From: Epilithonimonas lactis
GTDB lineage: Bacteria; Bacteroidota; Bacteroidia; Flavobacteriales; Weeksellaceae
DNA: 64,000 nt
NCBI RefSeq assembly: GCF_900110605.1
Contig: NZ_FOFI01000006.1
Coordinates: 1 to 64,000, forward strand
Direction of reading: 5' to 3'
The notes under the pieces were generated by a model. The model did no database searches, was not told where the DNA came from, and saw only the letters and a list, made by a program, of their open reading frames with translations. This document shows, in pieces, positions 43,811 to 53,328 of this stretch (position 1 is its first letter; every line of letters starts with the position of its first letter). Made by a program: the position numbers and the translations under genes.

Positions 43811-44032
43811 TTAATGATATCTCTCTATCTCGACTTTACGGGAAACGGTAAGAATTTCCACAAAGCGGAGGTCGAATTTTCCTGAAAAATAATTCTGGGG
43901 GAAGTGGATGTCGAAACTGAGGTACTCACGTTTCAAGATGACATCGATGAAGTAAGAGAAATAAAAAACTAAGCAAATGGTTACAATCATTGAATAAGTT
44001 TTAAAGATGTTAAATAATAGTTTTGGTTTCAT
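43811..44032 (-). CDS. Small single-pass membrane protein, hypothetical
   Basis: 73 aa from the ATG at 44032. One membrane helix (~residues 12-30: SMIVTICLVFYFSYFIDVIL) with a soluble C-terminal tail containing FDIHFPQNYFSGKFDLRF and EILTVSRKVEIERYH. It is on the same strand as, and 65 bp upstream of, the response regulator, so it could be part of that operon. Codon use is ordinary. No family is recognised; it may be a real small protein or chance frame. Confidence 0.4.
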   Translation of the reverse strand: MKPKLLFNIFKTYSMIVTICLVFYFSYFIDVILKREYLSFDIHFPQNYFSGKFDLRFVEILTVSRKVEIERYH

Positions 44033-44035
44033 CAA

Positions 44036-44649
44036 CCAATACCTGAAATTCTTACAGAAAATCTAAAAGCAAAAATTTTGCCAATAAGCATCGAATGTGT
44101 TATTAATAATAGATGACAAGAATGTTTAACAATCCATTCACAGACACAACCATCTGACATCATTACTGTTACATTTACAATAACTTATATTTAATTTTTC
44201 ATTAAGAACTTTATAAAAAATTTAACTAAATGGAAATTCACAGCGAATCACTGTTAGCCTCTTCAAAAAAGGCATTAATCTCTATAATTTAGGTATGATT
44301 TAAGATAATGAGAATGACTTACGATGATTTTAATAAAAAAAGTAGATTTTCAAAATAAAATTTCGAAACTTCTGAATCAGAATAAGATAGAATTTGTGTC
44401 GCCCAAAACACCTAACAAATGTCATAATTAAATAGTGCTTTAAAATGAAGCATTGAAATTTTTTTATAATATTTTTGCAAAATCATTACAGGATCCATCT
44501 TTATGATAAAGGTGGTTTTTTTATAAGATAAAATTTATTTTTATTAATTCTAATTAAATCTAAATTGATAAAATATACTTTTTGCCCATTCTAGATTTTT
44601 AATATTCTAGAAAGTAGAAAGGACGAACATCATCTTCAGAACATAATCA
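44036..44649 (+). other. Long AT-rich intergenic region between the T6SS locus and SusC 1
   Basis: 614 bp without a credible gene. It must hold promoters in both directions: for the - strand regulator/tss operon and the + strand susC. On the + side are TATTTTTG (44470-44477, TAnnTTTG type, but its TTG is only 14 bp upstream), a terminator-like hairpin directly after it, and an inverted repeat TTCTAGA...TCTAGAA at about 44589-44612 shortly before susC. No copy of the GTAG-N5-CTAC dyad was found here. Confidence 0.6.
44495..44521 (+). terminator. Orphan terminator-like hairpin in the SusC 1 leader
   Basis: CCATCTTTA / TAAAGGTGG form a 9-bp stem (one G-T pair) with a TGA loop, followed by seven T. 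It lies on the + strand 129 bp before susC with no + strand gene upstream to terminate. It starts about 18 bp after a TAnnTTTG-like box, so it may be an attenuator or end a short RNA. Confidence 0.55.
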
Positions 44650-47508
44650 ATGAAAAAAACTGTTGTAAGTATTCTTGTTATCAGCGGAGTTATCTCTGCA
44701 AACGCACAAAGCGCAACCAAAAAGAATATTTCAGACACGATAGCGGATGAAAAACGAATAGAAGAAGTCGTGATCACCTCTTCCTACGGCACCAAGAAAC
44801 TGAAGGAAGAAATTGTAGGTTCCATCTCAACCATCACAGCGAAAGATATCAACACCTCGCAACCATTTGAAAGTTTGGACAAGATGATTTCTGGTCTAGC
44901 TGCCGGCGTGCAGGTTGTGAGCAATTCGGAGCTTGCAAAACCAGTCAACATCAACGTCCGTGGCCTAGGATCGGCCGTGAGCTTGTACGGATTGCAAGGC
45001 ACTTCTACCCAACCATTGATCATTATCGATGGGATTATCATGAGAGAAGATCAGGCTTTTGATGCACTTGGTTTCGACGGAAGCTCTACGTCAGAGATCA
45101 ACATCAATCCTTTGGCAAGACTTAATACCGACAATGTTGAAACCATCAATATATTGAAGGACGCTGCTGCCGTCGCACTTTATGGTGCTGATGCTGCAAA
45201 TGGTGTCATCCTGATCACCACAAAGAAAGGTAGAAAGGGAAAACCGGCCTACTCTTTCACATCACAATACGGCGTTTCGCAAAGCATCAACAAGATCAAA
45301 TACATGAATGGGCAACAATACGCCCAACTTCTGGATACCTACAGAAAAAACAATGCTCCCAACAATGCCAATGCTGGATACACCTGGAATGGCACAGACG
45401 TCGATTGGTTCGAAGTCATGAACAAAAATGGGGAATTCTTCAAAACCAATTTTACAGCCAGCGGTGGCAGCAAGTTTCTAACGTATCGTTTCGGGCTTGA
45501 TTATTCCAAGAACGACGAAGCCAAAGTGATGAACGCTCTGGAAAAAAAAGGTATCGATGCTACACTTGGTTTTAATTTTAACAAATTACAGATCAATCTT
45601 TACGCCGCTTACAATGAACTGACGAAGGAACAACCAAACACGTATTTTAATTTTATTCTGGCACCAACCATCGGCATTTATGATAAGGATGGGAACTATC
45701 AGGAAACAGGAACAGAAGGCATTCCCAATCCATTGGCGGCCTCCAATCAGAACATTGCAAAACTTAGGAACAAATCCTTGCTTTCTAGTTTAAATATAAG
45801 TTATCAATTTAATAAAGCTTTGAAGATAAGCTCTGTTTTCGGCGTGGACCTTTCTGATAAAAAAGATATCTTATGGAGATCCGGCCTTAATGAAAGTGGA
45901 AGATCATCAGGCGCTTTCGTCATAGATGGTGTAGAATATAAAAAATATGGACGAAGCAGGATCAGCTATTCCGATGCTACAACCTGGAACTGGAGTACAC
46001 AACTCTACTACGACAAAAACTTCGCAGAGAGACATCACATCGATTTTCTGCTAGGTGGAGAGATCAGATCCAACAAAGACTTTAAAACAAACCATTCCGG
46101 TAGTAATTTTACAGATCCCAATACATACCAATATCCGTGGGAAGCCGCGATGTATCTTTCTTCTAATGTACTCACCTATGGCTACACGCTGAGAAATCTT
46201 ACTAATGAAAATAACGGAAGAAGTCTTTTCTCACAGATCAACTATGACTTTGGAAAAAAATATTTCTTCACAGCCACACTCAGGAGAGATGAAAGCTCAG
46301 CATTTGGTCCAGATAAAAATGCAGCCTACAATGGTGCGGTAGGCGCTTCCTGGATCATCACCAAAGAAAACTTTCTAAAGGGAAATCCATTTCTGAATCT
46401 CATCAAACTACGTGGATCCTGGGGAATGACAGGGAACTCCAGAATTGGTTCCTACCGCTCCTCCGGACTTTACAATGTCTCTTATAATGGTTTCGTGTAT
46501 GATTACGATTACGCAACACCCAATAGCTCTGCACCGCAAGTGGCACAATTGGGCTGGGAAAAAAACGAAAAACTCAATCTAGGTATTGATTTTAATTTCA
46601 AACAAAGAGTCGACCTTACATTGGAATTCTACAGGAATAATATTTCTGATATGATCGTGAGCAGACAAACGCCGTTGGAAACTGGATATTCCTCCGCAGA
46701 GATCAATGGTCAGGCGATGTACAACAAAGGTATGGAACTATCATTGAGAGCATATTGGTTTACAAAAAAGGATTACAGGTGGACAACGACTTTCAATATC
46801 AGTACCGTTAAAAACAAAGTGACAGACCTCAGCGGTTTTGGTGAGCGATTTTCTATAGCCAGCTATGCGCGGGCACAGAAAATTGGTGTTCCTACCTCCG
46901 CCATCTGGGGTTACCAATGGATGGGCGTCAATGCGCAAAATGGTCAGGATAGATATTTCGTAAATGGAGAGATCAAAGATACCAACCAATTCTCTGCCAA
47001 TGAGGACACCTACAGTATTATCGGAGATTCTCAGCCTGATGTTGTTGGTGGAATGAATAATACATTTTTGTTCAAAAACTTCAGCCTTTCTTTCCTGATC
47101 AATTTTGAAATCGGAGGTGATATTCTGATAGAAGATGAGATCATAGATCAGCACAGGATCATAGGCAACAGAAACATGAGCGTGAATGCTTTAGATTATT
47201 GGACACCTCAAAACACTACCGCATCCAATCACATTCCGAAGAACAATAATCAGATCATCCCGAACAGTACGAAATTTCTATATGACAACACCTTTGTCAA
47301 ACTTCAAAATGTCAATCTTAGTTATAGAATTCCTTTGGAAAAGAATGGAAACAGTTTGATCAAAAATGCTACAATTTTCATGGACTGCACCAACGTGCTG
47401 TACTGGTACAAAGAAAAATCGCCTGCAGATAAGAATGGCGTGCGGGAATTCAGATTCCTGTATCCTGAGATGAGAACATTCAGCTTTGGCTTCAGAGCTA
47501 ATTTCTAA
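44650..47508 (+). CDS. SusC/RagA-type TonB-dependent outer-membrane transporter 1
   Basis: 952 aa. Signal peptide (MKKTVVSILVISGVISANAQ). The N-terminus goes almost directly into a TonB-box/plug region (EEVVITSSYGTKKLKEEIVG, then MISGLAAGVQV, VNINVRGLGS, LIIIDGIIM, ETINILKDAAAVALYGADAANGVILITTKKG), hallmark SusC/RagA plug motifs. There is no carboxypeptidase-D-like repeat before the plug, unlike SusC 2. The rest is a 22-strand barrel ending in an aromatic GFRANF. It imports an oligomeric nutrient with the SusD partner 11 bp downstream. Substrate is unknown; no glycan enzymes are nearby. Confidence 0.95.
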   Translation: MKKTVVSILVISGVISANAQSATKKNISDTIADEKRIEEVVITSSYGTKKLKEEIVGSISTITAKDINTSQPFESLDKMISGLAAGVQVVSNSELAKPVNINVRGLGSAVSLYGLQGTSTQPLIIIDGIIMREDQAFDALGFDGSSTSEININPLARLNTDNVETINILKDAAAVALYGADAANGVILITTKKGRKGKPAYSFTSQYGVSQSINKIKYMNGQQYAQLLDTYRKNNAPNNANAGYTWNGTDVDWFEVMNKNGEFFKTNFTASGGSKFLTYRFGLDYSKNDEAKVMNALEKKGIDATLGFNFNKLQINLYAAYNELTKEQPNTYFNFILAPTIGIYDKDGNYQETGTEGIPNPLAASNQNIAKLRNKSLLSSLNISYQFNKALKISSVFGVDLSDKKDILWRSGLNESGRSSGAFVIDGVEYKKYGRSRISYSDATTWNWSTQLYYDKNFAERHHIDFLLGGEIRSNKDFKTNHSGSNFTDPNTYQYPWEAAMYLSSNVLTYGYTLRNLTNENNGRSLFSQINYDFGKKYFFTATLRRDESSAFGPDKNAAYNGAVGASWIITKENFLKGNPFLNLIKLRGSWGMTGNSRIGSYRSSGLYNVSYNGFVYDYDYATPNSSAPQVAQLGWEKNEKLNLGIDFNFKQRVDLTLEFYRNNISDMIVSRQTPLETGYSSAEINGQAMYNKGMELSLRAYWFTKKDYRWTTTFNISTVKNKVTDLSGFGERFSIASYARAQKIGVPTSAIWGYQWMGVNAQNGQDRYFVNGEIKDTNQFSANEDTYSIIGDSQPDVVGGMNNTFLFKNFSLSFLINFEIGGDILIEDEIIDQHRIIGNRNMSVNALDYWTPQNTTASNHIPKNNNQIIPNSTKFLYDNTFVKLQNVNLSYRIPLEKNGNSLIKNATIFMDCTNVLYWYKEKSPADKNGVREFRFLYPEMRTFSFGFRANF

Positions 47509-47519
47509 ACATTTATTTT

Positions 47520-48935
47520 ATGAAAAGATTTATAATTACAATAGCAATTTGCAGCAGCATTATTTCTTGCAGCGATTTTCTTACCAGAGAGCCTGTGGAA
47601 CAAGTTTCTATCAATGATCAGCTTTCTACCAAAGATGGCGTTTTGGTGGCACTCAATGGTGCATATTATCAACTGAGATCCACACTACACGCAGAAGCGA
47701 GCTATACTTATGGTGACCTACTGACAGGCAATCTCGGGTTTTCTCCCAGCTCCAACACATCTCTGATAAGCCCATCAAGCCTGACCGAAAGAATCTATAA
47801 TTTTGATGATTCCAAAATGGAAAGCAATGCAGTTTCTTTCTACACCAATGCTTATCAGTTGATCAATAATCTCAATCTGATCCTTCAATATGTAGATGAT
47901 CTGAATGATGCTACCGAGTCCGAAAAAAATGAGATCAAGGCAGAATCATTGGCGATGAGGGCGCTGATGCATTTTCAGTTGTGCAAAGTTTACGGACAAA
48001 ACTACACTTACACAGCCGATGCATCACACTTGGGAATCGCTTACAACACGGCACCTCTCAAAGTGGGAATCGACTATCCAGTAAGGAAAACGGTGGTAGA
48101 GACTTTCGCGCTATTGGAAAGTGATATCACAAGATCCATTTCTTTGTTTCAAAATGAAAAAGCGATCCCAGCGGGACTTACGAGAAATTTCCTATCGATA
48201 AATGCCACAAAAGCAATTGCAGCCGACATCGCACTTTGGAAAAATGACTGGCAAAAAGCCTATGACTACAGCACCGATCTGATTGCAAATTCTGGGCTCA
48301 ACCTTTATGACCATGCAACGTCAGAAAATGATTGGGCAATATCTGAATTGATCCTGGAACTTGCGAATACTAATAACAACGTTTCAAACGTAGGATCCAT
48401 CTATAATTATACGAGCGCCTCCAACAGGTCAAAGTATGTTGCCTCCGACGACCTTATGAACTCATATCCTGCGAACGATAAAAGAAGAGAACTCTATGAG
48501 AGCAGACCTCTGAGAACATCTGTCAATGGCAGCAATACCACAGTTCCCTACTTTTTCACGACCAAGTTTAAGAATAATGTAAGTAATGCTGTTTATCGTT
48601 TGAGTGAATTTTATTTTATCCGCGCTGAGGCTGCTTTGCATTTGGGTAATACGCAGCAAGCTTTGAACGACATCAATAAGATCAGAACACGAGCGGGAAT
48701 ACCAGAATTGTCGAGCATCACTATCGATCTCATCTTAGAAGAAAAAAGAAGGGAATTTGCTTTTGAAAACAAGAGCTTTTTTGACCTTATGAGAAATCAT
48801 AAAAATATCGTTCGAAGCGCGGGATGCATTTCTACAAATTGTAGTCCTACTTATCCGAATGACAAATTCGTGCTCCCAATTCCCCAAGAAACCATTAATG
48901 TTAATGCCAATATGCAACAGAATCCAGGCTATTAA
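47520..48935 (+). CDS. SusD/RagB-type nutrient-binding lipoprotein 1
   Basis: 471 aa. Lipoprotein signal with lipobox IISC (Cys17), then SDFLTREPVEQVS. The SusD fold is seen in the TPR-like helices (KAESLAMRALMHFQLCKVYGQ, IAADIALWKNDWQKAYDYS), the FYFIRAEAALHLGNTQQAL block and the C-terminal ILEEKRREFAFENKSFFDLMR and FVLPIPQETINVN motifs. It forms the lid of the SusC barrel encoded 11 bp upstream. A strong terminator ends the pair. Confidence 0.94.
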   Translation: MKRFIITIAICSSIISCSDFLTREPVEQVSINDQLSTKDGVLVALNGAYYQLRSTLHAEASYTYGDLLTGNLGFSPSSNTSLISPSSLTERIYNFDDSKMESNAVSFYTNAYQLINNLNLILQYVDDLNDATESEKNEIKAESLAMRALMHFQLCKVYGQNYTYTADASHLGIAYNTAPLKVGIDYPVRKTVVETFALLESDITRSISLFQNEKAIPAGLTRNFLSINATKAIAADIALWKNDWQKAYDYSTDLIANSGLNLYDHATSENDWAISELILELANTNNNVSNVGSIYNYTSASNRSKYVASDDLMNSYPANDKRRELYESRPLRTSVNGSNTTVPYFFTTKFKNNVSNAVYRLSEFYFIRAEAALHLGNTQQALNDINKIRTRAGIPELSSITIDLILEEKRREFAFENKSFFDLMRNHKNIVRSAGCISTNCSPTYPNDKFVLPIPQETINVNANMQQNPGY

Positions 48936-48940
48936 AAATA

Positions 48941-48969
48941 AAAAACTCTTAGAGATCCTAAGAGTTTTT
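48941..48969. terminator. Bidirectional terminator after SusD 1
   Basis: Perfect 12-bp stem (AAAAACTCTTAG / CTAAGAGTTTTT) with loop AGATC. T runs on both strands serve susD (+) and the convergent T9SS-sorted gene (-). Confidence 0.92.
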
Positions 48970-48991
48970 TTTGTCTTTAAAGTATCAATAT

Positions 48992-50014
48992 CTATTGCTT
49001 GATGATCTTAACTGTAGAAACATTGTCGCCTTCTGCAATTCTGAGAATATATTGGCCAGCGTTCAAATTGGAAACATTGACTTTTGAATTTGGCGCAAAC
49101 ACTTCATCATTAACTAAATTCCCTGAAACAGTGTAGATTTGGATTCGAGCTTGTTTTTTGGTCAATACTGTGAAACCATCTTTTACCAAAGTATTGGAGA
49201 TCAAAGGTGTTCTATTTATTTTAACATCATCAGTGGCAAGCAATGCAGAGCCAACGACCTCACTCCAAGTTTTGCCAAGTCTCACCTCATCTATTTCTAT
49301 GCTCCCACTAGTTGCAGCTTGTCTGAAAGCTAGACTTCCAACCTGGGTCAATTTGTTAGAATTTCCGAAAGCACTGCTATGGGTAGGCGTAGCTTCTGAT
49401 GCAGCAGTTGGGTTTATCCAGATAGTTGTCTGTCCCGTGGTCCCGGTTATATCGTACTTCAAAACTACCAGATATGTGGTGCCAACTTGATATTCCACAG
49501 GTGTAGTAGAGCCATAGATGTCTGTCAAACTTGCGCTTCCGCCAGTCGTGTTCAGAATTCCCAGATTGAAGGTCGAAGCTGAACTTCCCTTTCTAACTGA
49601 TAATCTGGAAACAATGCCTGTCGAGCCGATATCTTCACCAGAAAATGGAGAAAAATGCAGGAAATATCCTGGCGCCGTGTTCAATGTATTAGCAGACATT
49701 GTAGAATTATCTACCACTTTCATTAGGAATGATGCAAATGCAGTTGTCGTCACATCCTCAGTAAAAGCTAAGTTGACATCCTCCGATTGTGCCGATGTGA
49801 TCAAAGCTCTATTCCCTTTTGATGGCACCATTCCCGGATAGTACAAACTATTGCCTGCATCAGATGCGCTGGTCAAAGTCACAAGTTGCGCCAATGTTCC
49901 GCCGTGGCTGGACCATCCATTGGAAGAAAGTGCACCATTGTATTCGAAACTATCTTGCTGTGCGTAAGTGGATAGAGAGCCAAGAAGTGATAAAAGAATA
50001 AATTTTCTTTTCAT
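48992..50014 (-). CDS. Secreted protein with T9SS type A C-terminal sorting domain
   Basis: 340 aa. Signal peptide (MKRKFILLSLLGSLSTYAQ). The body (~20-245) is beta-sandwich-like with many Ser/Thr/Gly and aromatic residues (YLVVLKYDITGTTGQTTIWINP, IEIDEVRLGKTWSEV), resembling an LamG/concanavalin-like module. The last ~70 residues are a Por-secretion tail (KKQARIQIYTVSGN, then NVSNLNAGQYILRI, STVKIIKQ), so the protein is exported by the type IX system to the surface. Function beyond surface binding is not clear. It is convergent with SusD 1 and may be a single transcription unit. Confidence 0.85.
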   Translation of the reverse strand: MKRKFILLSLLGSLSTYAQQDSFEYNGALSSNGWSSHGGTLAQLVTLTSASDAGNSLYYPGMVPSKGNRALITSAQSEDVNLAFTEDVTTTAFASFLMKVVDNSTMSANTLNTAPGYFLHFSPFSGEDIGSTGIVSRLSVRKGSSASTFNLGILNTTGGSASLTDIYGSTTPVEYQVGTTYLVVLKYDITGTTGQTTIWINPTAASEATPTHSSAFGNSNKLTQVGSLAFRQAATSGSIEIDEVRLGKTWSEVVGSALLATDDVKINRTPLISNTLVKDGFTVLTKKQARIQIYTVSGNLVNDEVFAPNSKVNVSNLNAGQYILRIAEGDNVSTVKIIKQ

Positions 50015-50128
50015 TTTATAAATTTAAATTGTTATTTAGAATGAAACAAAATTAACTATTATTGATTCAATATGAAGCAAAATAAAATCGTATTTTAGCA
50101 AAGGTGAGTAATATCATTTGTTGGTCAG

Positions 50129-50158
50129 TTGCAAAGGCCATTGAAAGCTCTATTTTTG
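50129..50158 (+). promoter_or_regulatory. Promoter of the cytochrome c peroxidase gene
   Basis: TTG at 50129-50131 and TATTTTTG at 50151-50158 are separated by 19 bp, a full match to the Bacteroidota TTG-N19-TAnnTTTG promoter. The start codon is at 50175, giving a very short leader of about ten bases. Confidence 0.72.
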
Positions 50159-50174
50159 TAAAAATTTTGATTAA

Positions 50175-51341
50175 ATGAGGAATGTCATTAGCGGATTGAT
50201 CCTGTTATTTTTAGGTAGTATCTTATTGAATAATTGCCTCAACAGCGCTGTAAAAAAATCCGTAACCGATGGCCAATCTCTAGTCAACAAATTAAGAAAA
50301 CTATATTCCTCCGGAGATGTTTCAAAATGGCCAGCTGCAGAGTTGGACGCCAGTGTCAAAAAGAATTTTAAAGATATCGGACATTTGTCCGAGATTAAAT
50401 TTCCAGAAGACAATCCGCATTCCCAGGAAAAAGTCCTTCTTGGTAAGACCTTATTTTATGACCCAAGATTGTCTGGTTCCAATCAAATTGCCTGCGCGTC
50501 TTGCCATGACCCTGAGTTGGCGTGGACAGACAATAAAACCTTATCCTTTGGACATGATAGACAGCTGGGCTCCAGAAATGCAATGACAATCCTGAATATC
50601 GCACACGCGACATCGCTTTTTTGGGATGGCAGAGCCAAGTCATTAGAAGAGCAATCGTCTATGCCGATCATCGACCAAAGGGAAATGAATGAACACATCG
50701 ACCTTGCTACTGGGAAAATCTCAAAGATAAAAGGTTATGAGATCTTATTTGAAAAAGCATTTGGTGACAAAAACGTGACGACCGAAAGGATCAATAAAGC
50801 CATTGCCACATTTGAAAGAACCGTTAAAAGTGGGTCTACAAAATTTGACAGATTCATAGATGGAAAGAGCGAAGCTTTCACGGATGATGAAGTGATAGGC
50901 CTTCATCTTTTCCGAACCAAAGCACAATGTATCAACTGCCACAACTCTGGCTACTTTTCCAACAATGAATTCGAGAATGATGGCACGGCAATATTAGGCG
51001 CAAAAAAACAGGATCTTGGCCGCTATCTGATCACTAAAAAATTGGAGGATGTTGGAAAGTTCAGAATTCCAACGTTGAGAGAGATTTCCAGAACTGGACC
51101 TTGGATGCACCACGGCGTCTTCACTTCTTTAACCGATGTCATTCGTTTCTACAATGCCGGAAATCCAGAGGCTCAAAAAAGACTCTCCACAATTTACAAT
51201 GGAATAACTTTGAATTCCCAAAAATCTCCAATGCTCAAAAAACTCAATTTGACGGAAAAGGAGATTCAACAACTAGAAGCTTTCCTGGGAACTTTAAGGT
51301 CTCGTACCGTTAGGTTAACACCTCCTACACTTCCGCAATAA
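50175..51341 (+). CDS. Di-heme cytochrome c peroxidase (CcpA/MauG family)
   Basis: 388 aa with an N-terminal hydrophobic export signal (possibly a lipoprotein, LLNNC). Two c-type heme motifs: CASCH at 107-111 and CINCH at 252-256. Other family features are the LGKTLFYDPRLSGSNQIACA lead-in, ATSLFWDGRAKSLEEQ, and GPWMHHGVFTSLTDVIRFYN after the second heme, whose Met/His could ligate heme. The enzyme reduces hydrogen peroxide in the periplasm with electrons from small cytochromes. It is monocistronic, with a good promoter directly upstream. Confidence 0.92.
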   Translation: MRNVISGLILLFLGSILLNNCLNSAVKKSVTDGQSLVNKLRKLYSSGDVSKWPAAELDASVKKNFKDIGHLSEIKFPEDNPHSQEKVLLGKTLFYDPRLSGSNQIACASCHDPELAWTDNKTLSFGHDRQLGSRNAMTILNIAHATSLFWDGRAKSLEEQSSMPIIDQREMNEHIDLATGKISKIKGYEILFEKAFGDKNVTTERINKAIATFERTVKSGSTKFDRFIDGKSEAFTDDEVIGLHLFRTKAQCINCHNSGYFSNNEFENDGTAILGAKKQDLGRYLITKKLEDVGKFRIPTLREISRTGPWMHHGVFTSLTDVIRFYNAGNPEAQKRLSTIYNGITLNSQKSPMLKKLNLTEKEIQQLEAFLGTLRSRTVRLTPPTLPQ

Positions 51342-51453
51342 TATTTGCTAGATAGAAGATCAATTACAAATAGAAGAATAATTTTCTTTCACAATTATTT
51401 AAAACTGGCGTAAACCTGTTGAACCAGGAAACCGCTATTTTAGACAATTTAAG

Positions 51454-53265
51454 ATGAAAAAATCTCTATTGTCATTTTTACTTTTTATAATTACATTTTT
51501 ATCTGCGCAACAACCTGTACAGATCGCATTTCTTTCGGATGTTCATTTTCAGGATCTCTACGGTCAATTCTCTGATCATGATTTTAAAGGCATCATCAAT
51601 CCAAAAACTGGCAAACCGACCATCTTGAGAACGATGGATTCTCAGTTGCATTCCACAAGGATCTTCAACGAAAACTACTTTGCTTTTATAAAAGCCTTGG
51701 ATGATATTGCTGCAAGAGGAATCAAGATTGTTGCGATGCCAGGCGATTTTTCGGATGATGGACAAGCGTATAATCTTCGAGGATTGCACCGGATTTTAGA
51801 AGATTATCATCAGAAATTTGGAATCAATTTTTACCTCACCACAGGAAATCATGATCCCGTCGGGCCATTCCGCAAAGATGCAGGAAAAGATGATTTCCTG
51901 GGAAATGATGGAAATCCACTTGGAATCTATAGTAAAGAGAACATTGGAAAAATTTCTAATCAAATCATTACAAAAGACATTGCAGAATCCGGATATTTGG
52001 AGATCTTGGATGAGTTGAAAGACTTTGGTTTTTATCCTAAAAAAGAAGATCTTTTTTGGAGTACACCGTTTCATGAGGCTTCGGTTCAGGATTATTCTTT
52101 CGAAAAGGCTTTGAATTTTGCTGAGTATCAAAAGAGAATGTACGAAGTTTCAAATGGATTTTCTGTTCCAGACTTGAGTTATGTTGTGGAACCTGTGAAA
52201 GATGTCTGGATGATCGCGATTGACGGAAACACTTACATCCCAAAAAACATCAATGCAAATCCCTATGACGCTTCAAATTACAAAGGCGCAAGCATTGGCT
52301 ACAACAACGTTTTGACCAACAAAAAACACTTGATAGATTGGGTGAAGAAAATCGCTGAGGAAGCTAAGAAAAACCACAAAATCCTGATTGCATTTACGCA
52401 TTACCCGATGATTGACTTCAATGATGACGCAACAGATGAGATCAAAGATCTATTGGGCGATAAAAAATGGCAATTGGAACGTGTTCCGGAAGAAACAGTT
52501 GCGAAAGTCTTTGCTGATGCAGGTTTGCAGATCCATTTTGCGGGACATATGCATATCAATGATACGGGAATCAGGAAGTTTGGCGACAAAATGTTGGTGA
52601 ATGTTCAAGTGCCTTCGTTGGCAGCCTATCTTCCAGCTTATAAAATCTTGACGATCAATTCGGCCGAAAAGTTTCAAGTTCAAACCGTTGTTTTGAATGA
52701 CGTTCCACATTTTGATGACCTTTTCCCATTATATAAAAAAGAATACGAAGCTTTAAAGAAAAATGCTAACAAAACCTTTTGGAACAAGGATATTCTGAAG
52801 ACAAGATCCTACCACGACTTTATGATTTTCCATCTGAAAGAACTCGTTCGACTGCGAATGATCCCGAATGATTGGCCAAAAGACCTTATTGAAAAAACAG
52901 AAAAAATCAGTGGTGAAGACCTATTGTTTTTATCTTTAAATTTAAATGAAATCGAAGCAAAGAAATATCTAAAACAAAGAGAGATCAACTCCAAGTCATT
53001 CCGAAATTGGACGTTTGAAGACCTTCTTTTGGATCTGTACAAATTCCAGTCGGCGGACGAGTTGGCAAAAATGGATATTCCGAAATCGAGATTGCAGCAA
53101 TATAAGACCTTAGAAAAACTTTTTGAGTCCAATCAGTCTCAAGATCCTTTCATCATTCAGTTGAAATCGGTCTTCCAAATACTATCGCTTTTATCAAATA
53201 GTGATCCGTCTGACCACTTCGAAATCGACCTACAAAAACAAACTTTGAATAGAATTGAAGATTAA
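51454..53265 (+). CDS. Secreted metallophosphoesterase
   Basis: 603 aa with signal peptide (LLFIITFLSAQQ). The calcineurin-like motifs appear in order: FLSDVHF (D-x-H, ~27), PGDFSDDG (GD, ~94), TTGNHDP (GNHD, ~131), AFTHYPM (~315), and FAGHMHIND (GHxH, ~363). Together they form a di-metal phosphoesterase site. The C-terminal ~200 residues are helical and unassigned. It likely releases phosphate from an extracellular or periplasmic phosphoester. It is convergent with a PI-PLC-like gene and near SusC/SusD pair 2, so a lipid headgroup or inositol phosphate substrate is possible (inference). Confidence 0.88.
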   Translation: MKKSLLSFLLFIITFLSAQQPVQIAFLSDVHFQDLYGQFSDHDFKGIINPKTGKPTILRTMDSQLHSTRIFNENYFAFIKALDDIAARGIKIVAMPGDFSDDGQAYNLRGLHRILEDYHQKFGINFYLTTGNHDPVGPFRKDAGKDDFLGNDGNPLGIYSKENIGKISNQIITKDIAESGYLEILDELKDFGFYPKKEDLFWSTPFHEASVQDYSFEKALNFAEYQKRMYEVSNGFSVPDLSYVVEPVKDVWMIAIDGNTYIPKNINANPYDASNYKGASIGYNNVLTNKKHLIDWVKKIAEEAKKNHKILIAFTHYPMIDFNDDATDEIKDLLGDKKWQLERVPEETVAKVFADAGLQIHFAGHMHINDTGIRKFGDKMLVNVQVPSLAAYLPAYKILTINSAEKFQVQTVVLNDVPHFDDLFPLYKKEYEALKKNANKTFWNKDILKTRSYHDFMIFHLKELVRLRMIPNDWPKDLIEKTEKISGEDLLFLSLNLNEIEAKKYLKQREINSKSFRNWTFEDLLLDLYKFQSADELAKMDIPKSRLQQYKTLEKLFESNQSQDPFIIQLKSVFQILSLLSNSDPSDHFEIDLQKQTLNRIED

Positions 53266-53328
53266 ATTAAATCAGAAAAGACCATCATTGCTGACAGTCC
53301 TTTCCTTTAATAAATCTAATTGAAATTC

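Noticed and set aside
49699-49712. Dyad-like GTAGAATTATCTAC inside the T9SS-sorted gene
   Set aside because: The spacer is 6 bp, not 5, and it lies in coding sequence far from any start; treated as coincidence.
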